Origin: Cytophagales bacterium
GTDB lineage: Bacteria; Bacteroidota; Bacteroidia; Cytophagales; Thermoflexibacteraceae
NCBI GenBank assembly: GCA_947457925.1
Contig: CANGYA010000009.1
Coordinates: forward strand, 1-50,887
DNA length: 50,887 nucleotides
Direction of reading: 5' to 3'
The notes below the pieces were generated by a model. That model saw only the letters and a list, made by a program, of their open reading frames with translations, searched no databases and was not told the origin of the DNA. Of the stretch, positions 43,155-50,732 are shown piece by piece (position 1 is the first letter of the stretch; the number at the start of each line of letters is the position of its first letter). A program made the position numbers and the translations under genes.

Positions 43155-43940
43155 ATGGACTACACGATTTTGTTGGCTTCGCTGGCAGCCTTGTTAGCTG
43201 GTTTTATTGATGCGGTAGTAGGAGGCGGAGGCTTGGTACAAGTCCCGTCTTTGTTTATTTTGTATCCTCATTTTGTAGTGCCACAAGTCATAGGCACAAA
43301 CAGATTTGCGTCTTTTATGGGAACTTCGGTAGCTGCCTACCAATACGCCAAAAAAGTAACCATGCCTTGGAAAGTTATTTTGGCTACAGGCATAGGAGCT
43401 GCAATTTGTTCGTATTTGGGGGCTACAGTGTCGAGTTTACTCCCTGCCAATGTCCTAAAACCCATTATGTTAGTGGTAATGATAGGCATTGCAGCTTATA
43501 CCTACAAAAATAAAAATTTTGGACAAACAGATAATCTACAATTTAACCCTACACAGCTGTTAATTTATGGAGCTTTGGTTGGAATGTGTTTAGGTTTTTA
43601 CAATGGTTTTATAGGACCGGGTACGGGTAGTTTATTGGTATTTGCCTTTGTGAGTGTTTTGGGCTACAGTTTACTCAATGCTTCGGGAATAGCCAAAGTA
43701 ATCAATGTAGTAGCAGATGTTTCTTCCTTGATTTTCTTCATAGCAGGGGGCTACGTACAATATGAAATAGCAATTCCTATGATGATTTGCAATATGTTGG
43801 GGTCTTATTTTGGCAGCCGAATGGCTATTCTCAAAGGCAGTGTTTTTATTCGCATGATGTTTATTGGGGTCATTGGTTTGTTAATTCTGCGGTTTGGGTA
43901 TGATGTACTGAAGCCTTTGTGGGTAACATCTCACCACTAA
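43155..43940 (+). CDS. TSUP-family (TauE/SafE) permease
   Basis: A 261-residue inner-membrane protein with about eight helices. The N-terminal ALLAGFIDAVVGGGGLVQVPSLFILYP with IGTNRFASFMGTSVAAYQYAKK and the later LGFYNGFIGPGTGSLLVFAFVSVLGYSLLNASGIAKVINVVADVSSLIFF and YFGSRMAILKGSVFIRMMFIGV are signatures of the TauE/SafE transporters, which export sulfite, sulfoacetate or related anions. It begins 2 bases after the SDR gene. Coupling to the SDR is probably transcriptional; a shared pathway is a guess. The 305-base gap downstream holds a repeat, listed next. Confidence 0.9.
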   Translation: MDYTILLASLAALLAGFIDAVVGGGGLVQVPSLFILYPHFVVPQVIGTNRFASFMGTSVAAYQYAKKVTMPWKVILATGIGAAICSYLGATVSSLLPANVLKPIMLVVMIGIAAYTYKNKNFGQTDNLQFNPTQLLIYGALVGMCLGFYNGFIGPGTGSLLVFAFVSVLGYSLLNASGIAKVINVVADVSSLIFFIAGGYVQYEIAIPMMICNMLGSYFGSRMAILKGSVFIRMMFIGVIGLLILRFGYDVLKPLWVTSHH

Positions 43941-44059
43941 CTACTCCTACTTCTCAAAAGTATGGTATGGGTTAAGGAGAATTGATAGGGTAAAAATTCG
44001 TTGTTATTAGCAGAATAATTGCCTATGAATTACCTTTATCGTCTAGCGGAAGTATAACC

Positions 44060-44151
44060 GCAAATCTGGAGATTTGCTATAAAAAAGGTCTTAGAGTACG
44101 CTGACACTAACTCTAAGACCAATAAAATAGAAAACTACGGATAACGGGGAG
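44060..44151 (+). repeat. dispersed REP-like repeat, copy i
   Basis: Two stem-loops: GCAAATC/GATTTGC (44060-44077) and GGTCTTAGAGT/ACTCTAAGACC (44087-44097 with 44110-44120), with GCTATAAAAAA between. About 15 bases further it ends in CTACGGATAACGGGGAG. Copy ii at 46358-46425 is the same repeat in reverse, copy iii at 46521-46584 the same orientation. The rest of 43941-44245 has no gene and shows only A+T-rich sequence. Confidence 0.8.
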
Positions 44152-44245
44152 TAGTAAGAAAATATGCAGATAACTACAAAGTTGATAATACATTATAAAA
44201 ATTCTTAGAGGAGAATAACATTTTACAATAAAGATAAAAATAGAA

Positions 44246-45790
44246 TTATTTATTTTGAAAGTATGTTTCAATGTTTAGTTGATACTTATCAAAATCTTCT
44301 TTAAATCCTTTTAATTTACGAATATCAGATATTAAATTCGAGTACTTTGCTGATAATGCACTATATTTTTCCTTTATAGCTTTAAATTCAGGAAATTTTT
44401 TGTTTGCTTCATTTTCCAAAATAGTTTGTGGGTATTTTTTTAGTTTATTAATTTCATTTATCCGTTGTTTCCAACGCCACAGACTAATTAAATTTTTATT
44501 ATAGTTTACCTTGCGATTTTGCTGTAAAATAGAAGGAACACCAATAAATGGTGTTATTTCTATTTTATATTTGTCTATTTTTTCTTGATACTCGTTATAA
44601 ATTGCTTTTGCTTGTTCATAAATTGGCGTTAATATTTCTAATTCTTTTTCGAGAGATGACAACTCTGCATTAAGTTTATCTATTTCTTTTTTTAAGATTG
44701 GTAATACTTTCTTATTGCAGTCTTCTATCCTACAAATAAAAGTTTTCATCGTTGCAATGTCTTTAAAACTTGCAATGCTATTGATAAATTTTAAAGCACC
44801 AGATATTTTTTCACCACGATACTTTAATAATTCTCTGCTATCTTTAAATTCTAACTTTCTTTTAGAATTATTTTGACTCACAACAAAAATCTCTTTACGT
44901 TCTATTACTTCAAAACTACTATTAGTTAGAATATCCTCTAAACCAACTACCATTTTTTCACATTCTCCAATAATATATTTTGAAATAAAGTCTGAAGAGT
45001 TTGCAACAGAAAGATTGTAGGCTTCTTTTGTGTATTCCATTGCATTTAGCCAAGAAGTATTGTCTAAACAAAAACTTTCTGAATAGTTTATAACTTCTCT
45101 ATAACCAGCAAAATAATAGGTAATCCATTCAGAGTATGGAATAATTTCAATATTCTTATAAGTCATTATGAGGAAAAAATACGAAGCAGAACCATAACCA
45201 AAATTTGTTTCAAATTTGAATAAAAAATCAGTTCCAGCTTTAAAATTGACTGTATTATATCCTGTTTTCCTATGTGAATAGGCAACAATTAACCCTTTAT
45301 TAATATCTTGTTGTGCTTTGAGATAAGTTTTTTCAAGTAAATAAGCAGTTAATCGTAATTTAAATCTGTCTAAAATTTGGGTTTTAAATTTTAAGAGTTC
45401 TTCTTTCTCCCTATTAATAGACCAACCCCACGACCTAACTCTATTTTTAATATCTTCCCCCTCTTTCAGGCATTCTTCTATACTTAATGCCCCAAGTTCA
45501 GCCCAAGCATTGCCAAAACTTCTACAGTAAGAATGATATGACCTCGTTAAAACACAATATTTATTCCCCCATACATCTGTTTGTGTGTAATCAGTTTCCA
45601 ACTCTTGTGCTTTTAATACATCTGCAACAGTATAAATAGCATTTTCATACTTTTTGACAAATGAGTTAAATTTGTCCTCTAAAATATCTTTTTCGAGTGG
45701 TAGGTAATCTACAACTAATTTGCTATCAGTTGCAAACTTTAATGTGCATAAAACATTTTCATTTATCTTTATTTCAGTAGGGTTTGTCAT
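44246..45790 (-). CDS. unrecognised 514-residue coiled-coil protein
   Basis: Start ATG 45790 (MTNPTEIKINENVLCTLKF); a TTG 12 bases earlier is the only longer option. No signal peptide or clear membrane helix. Residues about 1-330 are a globular domain rich in aromatic residues (SYHSYCRSFGNAWAELG, GYGSASYFFLIMTYKNIEIIPYSEWITYYFAGYREV). From about 370 to 514 it is a heptad-rich coiled coil (KEIDKLNAELSSLEKELEILTPIYEQAKAIYNEYQEKIDKY and SALSAKYSNLISDIRKLKGF). It is more A+T-rich than its neighbours, lies divergent from an XRE regulator, and sits in an island bracketed by inverted repeats. I cannot name a family. A defence or toxin role is possible from context but has no motif support. Confidence 0.75.
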   Translation of the reverse strand: MTNPTEIKINENVLCTLKFATDSKLVVDYLPLEKDILEDKFNSFVKKYENAIYTVADVLKAQELETDYTQTDVWGNKYCVLTRSYHSYCRSFGNAWAELGALSIEECLKEGEDIKNRVRSWGWSINREKEELLKFKTQILDRFKLRLTAYLLEKTYLKAQQDINKGLIVAYSHRKTGYNTVNFKAGTDFLFKFETNFGYGSASYFFLIMTYKNIEIIPYSEWITYYFAGYREVINYSESFCLDNTSWLNAMEYTKEAYNLSVANSSDFISKYIIGECEKMVVGLEDILTNSSFEVIERKEIFVVSQNNSKRKLEFKDSRELLKYRGEKISGALKFINSIASFKDIATMKTFICRIEDCNKKVLPILKKEIDKLNAELSSLEKELEILTPIYEQAKAIYNEYQEKIDKYKIEITPFIGVPSILQQNRKVNYNKNLISLWRWKQRINEINKLKKYPQTILENEANKKFPEFKAIKEKYSALSAKYSNLISDIRKLKGFKEDFDKYQLNIETYFQNK

Positions 45791-45841
45791 ATTTTTTAGC
45801 AAAGTATTTTGAATGTTTTTTAAATATCTAAACTATTCATA

Positions 45842-45853
45842 TCTTGCACAAGA
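45842..45853. promoter_or_regulatory. candidate operator between the divergent island genes
   Basis: TCTTGCACAAGA is a 5-2-5 palindrome (TCTTG / CAAGA around CA) located 39 bases before the XRE gene and 51 before the coiled-coil gene. An XRE regulator often binds such a site to control itself and its partner. The match is short, so this is tentative. Confidence 0.35.
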
Positions 45854-45892
45854 CAGTGTAACTACTATTTTTCAACACTACTACTACCAATT

Positions 45893-46324
45893 ATGCTCAA
45901 TATAGGCGAAAAACTAAGAGAATTTAGAACCCGTAAAGGCTTGACACAAGAAAATGTAGCTGAACTATTAGAAATGTCAGTAGGCAATTATGCACACATA
46001 GAACAAGGTAAAACAAAAGTTACAATACAAAAATTACAAGAAATAGCTGAAAAGTTGCAAACAGATATTTTTGAATTATTGACACTTGGCGAAAAAAACA
46101 CCTTTTATATTCAAGAAAATAAAGACAATAGCCAAAACGCATACATTATTCAAAACTCCCTTCCATCTGACTATCAAAAGGTTATTGCTACCAACAAAGA
46201 CCTCGCCCACAGTTTAGACAAATCTCAACAAGAAGTAAGTTTTCTGAAAGAAAAAATCACCTTGTTAGAAGCCACCATTACAGACCTGCGAAATACGCTA
46301 GCAGTGTTGCAAAAAGGGAAATAA
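45893..46324 (+). CDS. XRE-family helix-turn-helix regulator with coiled-coil tail
   Basis: A 143-residue protein from ATG 45893. Residues 1-65 form the DNA-binding domain: IGEKLREFRTRKGLTQENVAELLEMSVGNYAHIEQGKTKVTIQKLQEIAEKLQTDIFELLTLGE, an excellent HTH_3 match. Residues about 75-140 are Gln/Asn-rich, then a coiled coil (KSQQEVSFLKEKITLLEATITDLRNTLAVLQ) for oligomerisation. It is divergent from the 514-residue protein and probably regulates it. Similar proteins are found as orphan regulators next to accessory modules in Bacteroidota. Its partner or ligand cannot be told from sequence. Confidence 0.9.
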   Translation: MLNIGEKLREFRTRKGLTQENVAELLEMSVGNYAHIEQGKTKVTIQKLQEIAEKLQTDIFELLTLGEKNTFYIQENKDNSQNAYIIQNSLPSDYQKVIATNKDLAHSLDKSQQEVSFLKEKITLLEATITDLRNTLAVLQKGK

Positions 46325-46357
46325 AATATGAAACTACCAAAATATGACATCATAGCC

Positions 46358-46425
46358 CTCCCGTTATCCGTAGAGTTAGTGTAACGTACTCTACGGACTT
46401 TTTTATAGCAAATCTTCAGATTTGC
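46358..46425 (-). repeat. dispersed REP-like repeat, copy ii (inverted)
   Basis: The reverse complement runs GCAAATCTGAAGATTTGC, TATAAAAAAG, TCCGTAGAGTACG..., ACTCTACGGATAACGGGAG. It matches copy i at most positions and has the same two stem-loops. It lies just past the XRE gene, so copies i and ii face each other across the island. The short open frame from 46328 (18 residues) runs into it and is probably not a gene. Confidence 0.8.
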
Positions 46426-46520
46426 GTTTGCATTTTTTTTAAAGATACAGAGAGGAAAAGCTAACCAATTTGTAAATGATGATTTTGGGTAATGGCTCAA
46501 TGCCTAAGAAAACTATAACC

Positions 46521-46584
46521 ACAAATCTGGAGATTTGCTATAAAAAAGTGCGGAGAGAACGGCTGAAGACTAACTCTACGGACA
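46521..46584 (+). repeat. dispersed REP-like repeat, copy iii
   Basis: ACAAATCTGGAGATTTGC, TATAAAAAAG and ACTAACTCTACGGA match copies i and ii, but the second stem-loop is degraded. It lies next to copy ii in opposite orientation, so the pair could itself form a large cruciform. Confidence 0.7.
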
Positions 46585-46679
46585 ACACAAGACTAAGAAT
46601 AACAGGGTGGGTAACATCATAGATAATTTTATTTGGCTGTGGTAATATTATTTAACTTTTTGATAATCAATTATTTAAG

Positions 46680-46765
46680 GGAACACAGATGACACTGATT
46701 AGACAGATATTCACTGTTTTTAGTTTATTTGTGATTATCTGCCAAATCTGTGTTATCGGTGTTCC
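46680..46765. repeat. imperfect 29-base inverted repeat before the SbtA gene
   Basis: Arms 46680-46708 and 46737-46765 are inverted repeats with about six mismatches (GGAACACAGATGACACTGAT mirrored by ATCGGTGTTCC). A related phrase occurs at 14815. The rest of 46325-46803 is the repeat pair above and A+T-rich sequence. Confidence 0.55.
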
Positions 46766-46803
46766 AATATGACACTATACAAAAGCAACGAAACAACTCC
46801 TAT

Positions 46804-47769
46804 CTAAAAATTCTGCACCATCAAAAAATACAAAGGCATACCTACCGTAATGTTAATAGGGAAAGTAACCGCCAAAGCCATAGGCAAATACAACCCAGGG
46901 TTAGCTTGTGGCACTGTGATTTTCATAGCAGCAGGCACAGCAATATAAGAAGCACTTGCAGCCAAAACCGCAAAAATAAATCTATTGGTAATGTCTGTTG
47001 TTACCACCGAACTCAAAACAGCGAAAATGCAACCGTTTAACAAGGGAATAAAGGCTGCAAAAACGAAAGGGAATAGCCCAAAAGAAAAGAAAGATTTAAG
47101 TTTTTTACCACTCACAATGCCCATATCTAAGAGGAAAATAGCCAAAAAACCTTTGAATAAGTCATTCGTAAAGGGTTTAATGCCTTCGGCTTGTTTCGGA
47201 TTTGCCAACAAACCTATCAATAAGCTACCCAAAATTAACAAAACACTGCCGTTGGTTAATGAATGTTTGATGACTGAAGGAATGTCTATTTTAGTGCTGT
47301 TTTCGTCTTTGTTGAACAATGAAATTAAAACCAAACCTACAATAATTGCAGGAGATTCCATCAAAGCCATAATAGCTACCATGTGTCCACGCAAACTCAA
47401 CTGTTGCGAATCTAAGTAAGAAACCGCCGTTACAAAAGTTACCGCACTTACAGAACCGTAGGCAGCAGCTATAGCCCCTGCATCAAAAATGGATAGTTTT
47501 TTCTTTAAAATAAAAAAAGTGTATAGCGGAATCAATACAGAAATACTAATACCAAACAACATAGACCAAGCTATTTCTGCTGTAAAAGTTTCGTGTGATA
47601 ACTCTTGTCCACCTTTAAAACCAATAGAAAACAAGAGATAGAGAGAAATAAATTTTGAGGAATTAGGCGGAATTTCTAAATCACTTTTTAGACAAACAGC
47701 TAGAATACCCAAAACAAAAAACAAGAGGGCAGGATTTGTTAGATTTTCAATAAGTAGATTAAAATTCAT
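46804..47769 (-). CDS. SbtA-type sodium-dependent bicarbonate permease
   Basis: A 321-residue membrane protein with about ten helices. Typical of the SbtA family (PF05982) are the N-terminal NPALLFFVLGILAVCLKSDLEIPPNSSKFISLYLLFSIGFKGGQEL, the symmetric second half with FKGFLAIFLLDMGIVSGKKL, and the conserved AAYGSVSAVTFVTA and LAASASYIAVPAAMKI..ANPGLYLPMALAVTFPINITVGMPLY. SbtA takes up HCO3- with Na+ in cyanobacteria. Here it lies divergent from a LysR-type regulator, as in carbon-responsive loci. No PII-like SbtB or carbonic anhydrase gene is in the window. Transport of bicarbonate is inferred from the family. Confidence 0.9.
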   Translation of the reverse strand: MNFNLLIENLTNPALLFFVLGILAVCLKSDLEIPPNSSKFISLYLLFSIGFKGGQELSHETFTAEIAWSMLFGISISVLIPLYTFFILKKKLSIFDAGAIAAAYGSVSAVTFVTAVSYLDSQQLSLRGHMVAIMALMESPAIIVGLVLISLFNKDENSTKIDIPSVIKHSLTNGSVLLILGSLLIGLLANPKQAEGIKPFTNDLFKGFLAIFLLDMGIVSGKKLKSFFSFGLFPFVFAAFIPLLNGCIFAVLSSVVTTDITNRFIFAVLAASASYIAVPAAMKITVPQANPGLYLPMALAVTFPINITVGMPLYFLMVQNF

Positions 47770-47810
47770 TGGTTCTTTGAGATTTTTAAGGGTGCAAAGC
47801 TGTGTATTTT

Positions 47811-47867
47811 AATTCATAATTTTTTATTTATATTTGTAATACAAATCATTAAAATTATTTATGAATT
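47811..47867. promoter_or_regulatory. LysR-type operator between the permease and the regulator genes
   Basis: The inner site ATTTGTAATACAAAT (47832-47846) is a perfect 15-bp palindrome and contains a T-N11-A LysR box. It is set inside a wider inverted repeat (AATTCATAA at 47811-47819 and TTATGAATT-like at 47859-47867 covering the regulator start codon). Spacing between divergent genes fits self-repression and activation of the permease gene. Confidence 0.6.
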
Positions 47868-48784
47868 ATACCCTTAATCAGCTACAGATTTTCTTGAAGA
47901 TAGTGCAAACGCAAAGTGTAACGAAGGCATCAGAAGAATTGCACCTAACGCAGCCTGCCGTTTCTATTCAGCTCAAAAACTTTCAAGACCAATTTGAAAT
48001 ACCTTTGACAGAGGTGGTGGGAAGGAAAATTTTTATCACAGATTTTGGGAGAGAAATAGCCGAAGCTGCCGAAAATATTATTAACCAAGTCTATGCAATT
48101 AACTATAAAACCTTGTCTTACAAAGGTTTACTAACAGGAAAACTAAGACTTTCGGTAGTTTCTACAGGCAAATATGTGATGCCTTATTTTTTGTCTGACT
48201 TTATGAAGCAACATACAGGCGTAGAACTATTGATGGACGTTACGAACAAAAACAAAGTTGTAGAAAGTTTAGAAAATAATGAAGTTGATTTTACCCTTGT
48301 GTCCATTTTGCCTAGCAAGCTGAATGTGCATCAATTAGATTTGCTCCAAAATAAATTGTATTTAGTAGGCAATACCGACACAAAATTTCCACAAGAACCC
48401 GCCACCATAGATATTTTCAAAGAATTACCCTTGATTTTCAGAGAAAAAGGTTCGGGAACAAGGCAAACAATGGAAAGTTTTATTGAACAAAACAGCATTT
48501 CTGTCCTCAAAAAAATGGAACTCACCACCAACGAAGCCGTCAAGCAAGCTGTATTGGCAGGCTTAGGTTATTCTATTATGCCACTCATAGGCATAAAAAG
48601 TGAATTACAAAACAATGAATTGCAAATTATTCCGGTAAAAGGCTTACCTATCAAAACTACTTGGAGTTTGATTTGGCTAAAAGGTAAAAATCACTCACCT
48701 GTTTGCCTTGCTTTTTTAGAGTATTTGAACAAAGAAAAAGAGGCTATTGTGCAGTCAAAATTTAGGTGGAGTGAGGAGTTCTAA
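47861..48784 (+). CDS. LysR-family transcriptional regulator
   Basis: A 307-residue protein with the standard layout: an N-terminal winged HTH (YTLNQLQIFLKIVQTQSVTKASEELHLTQPAVSIQLKNFQDQFEIPLTEVVGRKIFIT, residues 3-60) and a C-terminal periplasmic-binding-like effector domain (LSVVSTGKYVMPYFLSDFM..., AVLAGLGYSIMPLIGI). The HTH is close to those of the CbbR/CmpR group that regulate carbon uptake and fixation. It is divergent from the SbtA-type gene and most likely controls it. Effector unknown; CmpR/CbbR sense metabolites of carbon metabolism, but this is inference here. Confidence 0.9.
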   Translation: MNYTLNQLQIFLKIVQTQSVTKASEELHLTQPAVSIQLKNFQDQFEIPLTEVVGRKIFITDFGREIAEAAENIINQVYAINYKTLSYKGLLTGKLRLSVVSTGKYVMPYFLSDFMKQHTGVELLMDVTNKNKVVESLENNEVDFTLVSILPSKLNVHQLDLLQNKLYLVGNTDTKFPQEPATIDIFKELPLIFREKGSGTRQTMESFIEQNSISVLKKMELTTNEAVKQAVLAGLGYSIMPLIGIKSELQNNELQIIPVKGLPIKTTWSLIWLKGKNHSPVCLAFLEYLNKEKEAIVQSKFRWSEEF

Positions 48785-48806
48785 AGATAAATAACATTTT
48801 TTTCAT

Positions 48807-48905
48807 TAGAGTTTATGAATAATTCCTTTTTAGCCCTCCCTGTGGGCGGTACTACGTTTCGCAGGGTTGGGTGGGGCTATAGCAAAAAATTATTCATAAA
48901 CTCTA
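48807..48905. repeat. 99-bp element with perfect 18-bp inverted ends
   Basis: TAGAGTTTATGAATAATT (48807-48824) and its exact reverse complement (48888-48905) enclose a core TAGCCCTCCC ... AGGGTTGGGTGGGGCTA that is itself a partial palindrome. The core shares the CCCCACCCCAACCCTCCC phrase with the gaps at 26130, 42180 and 17080. No ORF. The rest of 48785-49092 is A+T-rich upstream of the nuclease gene; TATTTTTG at 49001 is a possible promoter -7 element. Confidence 0.75.
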
Positions 48906-49092
48906 TTGATTACTCACAAAAATAAATAGATATTCTGCTATGTAACAATAAGTTAATATAAACTACATTTTAGCTCAATATACTTCTCAAAAAATAAAAA
49001 TATTTTTGTGCCGTTTTCAAATAGGTGTGTAATTACTTCTTAAATTTAGAATAAAATCACCTATATCTTCACCTATCTACTTCAATACTTAC

Positions 49093-50475
49093 ATGACACC
49101 AAAGGCAATTTTCCGCCGTTTGAGCCAAGTTTCAACTACAGTTCTATTATTAGCTGGCGTATGGGCTTGTACTCCCGAAAACACTGTTAAGCCTACCCAA
49201 GAAGGCGTAGCTGCTTACGACAAAGTTCAAAAAGGAACAACTACTCAAGCCACTGTAACCGAAAACTTTGAGGCAGGCGTAAAAACAAGCTATACCACTG
49301 GTAACGTGGCTCTTAGCTCTGGTTCTTGGGAATTTAATGATGCTTTATTAGGAGATTTATCTACAGATAAAAAAGCAGGCACAAAGTCTGCACGCCTTCG
49401 CAATAGTGGCAGATTGACCATGTTATTCAATAAATCTGGCGGTATTGGTACTGTAACCATTAAACACGCCAAATTTGGTACAGATGCCAATAGCACTTGG
49501 GAACTTTGGGTGTCAGCTAATAATGCTTCTTCGTGGACAAAAGTTGGTGGCACTGTAACCACAAGTTCATCTACCTTAGTTTCTTCAACTTTTACTGTAA
49601 ACCTTACAACTGCAAGATTACAGCTACGTAAGACAGACGCAACAACCAACCGTTTGAATATAGACGATATTACAATGACAGACTTTAGTGGCACGACTCC
49701 ACCGCCACCAACTTCTTCGTCAGTACATTTAACAATGGGTAATCCAAGTAATGCCGTAATAGATGCAGCCGTATTTGGCAATTATTTGTTGCAAAAAAGT
49801 CAATATGCTTTATCTTATCATAGAGATAGAGGCATACCCAACTGGGTAAGTTGGCATTTAGCCTCTGAATGGATAGGCAGCACAGCCCGCCAAGATGACT
49901 TCCGCCCCGACAACACATTGCCTACAGGTTGGTATCAAGTAACAAATACAGACTATACGGGTTCTGGTTTTGACAGAGGACATAATTGCCCTTCGGCAGA
50001 CCGTACAGCTACAGTTACAGACAACTCATCTACTTTCTTGATGACGAACATGATGCCACAAGCCCCCGACAACAACCAAGGACCTTGGCAGGTATTAGAA
50101 ACATATTGCAGAACCTTAGTATCACAAGGAAATGAGCTATATATCATTGCGGGTGCTTATGGAGTAGGTGGCACAGGTTCAAATGGTACTTTCAACACTA
50201 TAACAGGCGGAAAAGTTACCGTACCTAACCGTACTTGGAAAGTAATAGTTGTATTGCCAAAAGGAGATAATGATGTGGCAAGGGTTACTACTGCTACTCG
50301 TGTCATTGCTATAGATATGCAAAATGCACAAGGTATCCGCAACAATAACTGGGGAACTTACAGAGTAAGCGTAGATGCTATTGAAAGCCGTACAGGTTAC
50401 AATATTTTATCTGCCCTGCCTACAAGTGTGCAAAACGTGATAGAGGCAAGAGTTGATGCGGGTGCTACGCAGTAG
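49093..50475 (+). CDS. DNA/RNA non-specific endonuclease, lipoprotein form
   Basis: A 460-residue paralogue of the nuclease at 17204. The start ATG 49093 gives a signal ending in a lipobox (LLLAGVWAC), so it is a lipoprotein rather than a freely released protein. The N-terminal module (about 58-205; ENFEAGVKTSYTTGNVALSSGSW ... RLNIDDITMTDF) is the same as in the first copy, then a Pro/Ser/Thr linker and the nuclease domain (about 210-450) with active-site FDRGHNCPSADRT (His 297) and TFLMTNMMPQAPDNNQGPWQVLE. DRGH is intact; HxCPS differs from HLCPS only at the residue after His. It ends in a strong terminator. Together the two would digest extracellular DNA or RNA for uptake or defence. Confidence 0.92.
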   Translation: MTPKAIFRRLSQVSTTVLLLAGVWACTPENTVKPTQEGVAAYDKVQKGTTTQATVTENFEAGVKTSYTTGNVALSSGSWEFNDALLGDLSTDKKAGTKSARLRNSGRLTMLFNKSGGIGTVTIKHAKFGTDANSTWELWVSANNASSWTKVGGTVTTSSSTLVSSTFTVNLTTARLQLRKTDATTNRLNIDDITMTDFSGTTPPPPTSSSVHLTMGNPSNAVIDAAVFGNYLLQKSQYALSYHRDRGIPNWVSWHLASEWIGSTARQDDFRPDNTLPTGWYQVTNTDYTGSGFDRGHNCPSADRTATVTDNSSTFLMTNMMPQAPDNNQGPWQVLETYCRTLVSQGNELYIIAGAYGVGGTGSNGTFNTITGGKVTVPNRTWKVIVVLPKGDNDVARVTTATRVIAIDMQNAQGIRNNNWGTYRVSVDAIESRTGYNILSALPTSVQNVIEARVDAGATQ

Positions 50476-50518
50476 GTAATTGTTAGTTAGTAAATGATTA
50501 ATTACTATTTACAAGATT

Positions 50519-50566
50519 AAAAGCAAGATTTTTATGATAATTCTGTCATAAAAATCTTGCTTTTTT
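50519..50566 (+). terminator. 19-bp terminator of the nuclease gene
   Basis: AAAAGCAAGATTTTTATGA (50519-50537) pairs perfectly with 50546-50564 across an 8-base loop, ending in a T-run (50561-50566). It lies 43 bases after the stop. Confidence 0.85.
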
Positions 50567-50640
50567 CTTAACTAATTACCTTAGAATAAGGCATCAGAAA
50601 GATTTTAGCCACAAGTACACCAAATACACAAGGTTTTTTG

Positions 50641-50715
50641 TTTATGAGTAATAAGAAGACATAAATCTTCATTATTTTCTTAGTGAACTTGTGTCCTTGT
50701 GGTTCATTTACAAAT
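50641..50715 (-). repeat. dispersed intergenic repeat, copy 2
   Basis: The reverse complement of 50675-50715 is identical to 14981-15021 over 41 bases, with weaker similarity beyond. Close to it (50611-50634) CCACAAGTACACCAAATACA suggests a partial mirror copy. It lies next to the IS1 end. Confidence 0.7.
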
Positions 50716-50732
50716 AGTTATCTAAAATTGCA

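Noticed and set aside
42334-43940. A shared metabolic pathway for the SDR and TSUP genes
   Set aside because: The 2-base spacing shows co-transcription, but neither substrate is known, so no pathway can be claimed.
44246-45790. Naming the coiled-coil protein a known phage-defence effector
   Set aside because: No nuclease, ATPase, NTP-binding, TIR or protease motif is visible. Only context suggests a defence role.
46328-46384. 18-residue open frame MKLPKYDIIALPL... after the XRE gene
   Set aside because: It is short, and its second half is repeat copy ii; it could be a gene cut by the repeat, but nothing supports it.
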